From: Lentisphaeria bacterium
GTDB taxonomy: Bacteria; Verrucomicrobiota; Lentisphaeria; JABSQK01; UBA12247
Assembly: GCA_003477185.1 (NCBI GenBank)
Contig: DMTJ01000259.1
Coordinates: forward strand, 1 to 6,578
Direction of reading: 5' to 3'
Length of the DNA stretch: 6,578 nt
Shown: positions 6,405 to 6,578 of the stretch, piece by piece
How the letters are laid out: each line of letters begins with the position of its first letter
Numbering within the stretch: position 1 is the stretch's first letter
Notes under the pieces: model-generated
Database searches by the model: none
What the model was told of the DNA's origin: nothing
The model's input: only the letters and a program-made list of their open reading frames with translations
Made by a program: the position numbers and the translations under genes

Positions 6405-6578
6405 ATGTCGCTTAGCAATTGCCTGACTACAGTCGTTTTGCTCGGGGTGGTAAGCTGTTCAACTGAGCAGCCTCGGGCCGAAGTTCAGGACATCAAAGCC
6501 GAAAGGCCAGTGCCAGTGAGCACGCGGCCGAGCGCCCCCCCCCGGTTTGCGGAGTCCGCAACCGTGACGATTCCGGAG
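6405..6578 (+). CDS. Putative lipoprotein, N-terminal part, runs off the right edge
   Basis: The ATG at 6405 opens a frame of 58 codons that is still open at the window end. It has an AAGG ribosome binding site (6393-6396) eight bases upstream. The product starts with a short polar segment, then a hydrophobic stretch (LTTVVLLGVVSC) whose VVSC matches the lipobox, predicting lipid attachment at Cys18 after signal peptidase II cleavage. The following region is Pro/Ser/Glu-rich with no recognisable domain, which is usual for a flexible tether. A run of nine C (6535-6543) lies inside the coding sequence and encodes part of an SAPPR stretch; such runs slip easily. It begins 62 bases after the end of the upstream gene and may belong to the same transcript. 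Function unknown. Confidence 0.65.
   Translation, partial: MSLSNCLTTVVLLGVVSCSTEQPRAEVQDIKAERPVPVSTRPSAPPRFAESATVTIPE

Overview
The window holds two gene blocks facing away from each other. The left block is on the minus strand and is decaying; the right block is on the plus strand and looks intact. Base composition is moderately GC-rich by eye. The organism cannot be named. An SLA1-homology-like (SHD1-like) segment in one membrane protein, and the style of the hybrid kinase, would fit a Planctomycetes/Verrucomicrobia-type bacterium. Frequent gene inactivation next to intact genes would fit a lineage losing genes, such as a host-associated one. Both statements are tentative.

Minus strand, read right to left. 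Positions 3561-1756 are the remains of a hybrid sensor histidine kinase (PAS, phosphoacceptor, ATPase and receiver parts all recognisable). It is broken by two frameshifts and two in-frame stops. A gap of about 240 bases follows, with a hairpin but no gene. Positions 1513-1 are the start of the glutamate synthase large subunit (gltB), which runs off the left edge. Its reading frame is well conserved on both sides of a single TAA at 293-295. That stop leaves a 406-residue product covering only the glutamine amidotransferase part.

Plus strand. After a divergent intergenic region (3562-3697) with a weak candidate promoter come three tightly packed genes. They are a cyclic-nucleotide-binding-domain protein (3698-4240), an AI-2E/PerM-family membrane protein with a large internal hydrophilic insert (4263-5654), and a secreted or anchored SHD1-like plus transmembrane protein (5651-6343, overlapping its upstream neighbour by 4 bases). 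A putative lipoprotein starts at 6405 and leaves the window. The first three very probably form one transcription unit. The spacing suggests a membrane-related module with a nucleotide-sensing subunit, but the shared function is unknown.

I found no RNA gene, insertion sequence, CRISPR array or defence system. The most notable content is the mosaic decay: one recent-looking lesion in gltB, several lesions in the kinase, and none visible in the plus-strand genes. All three stop codons occur as disrupting stops, which argues against a simple codon reassignment.
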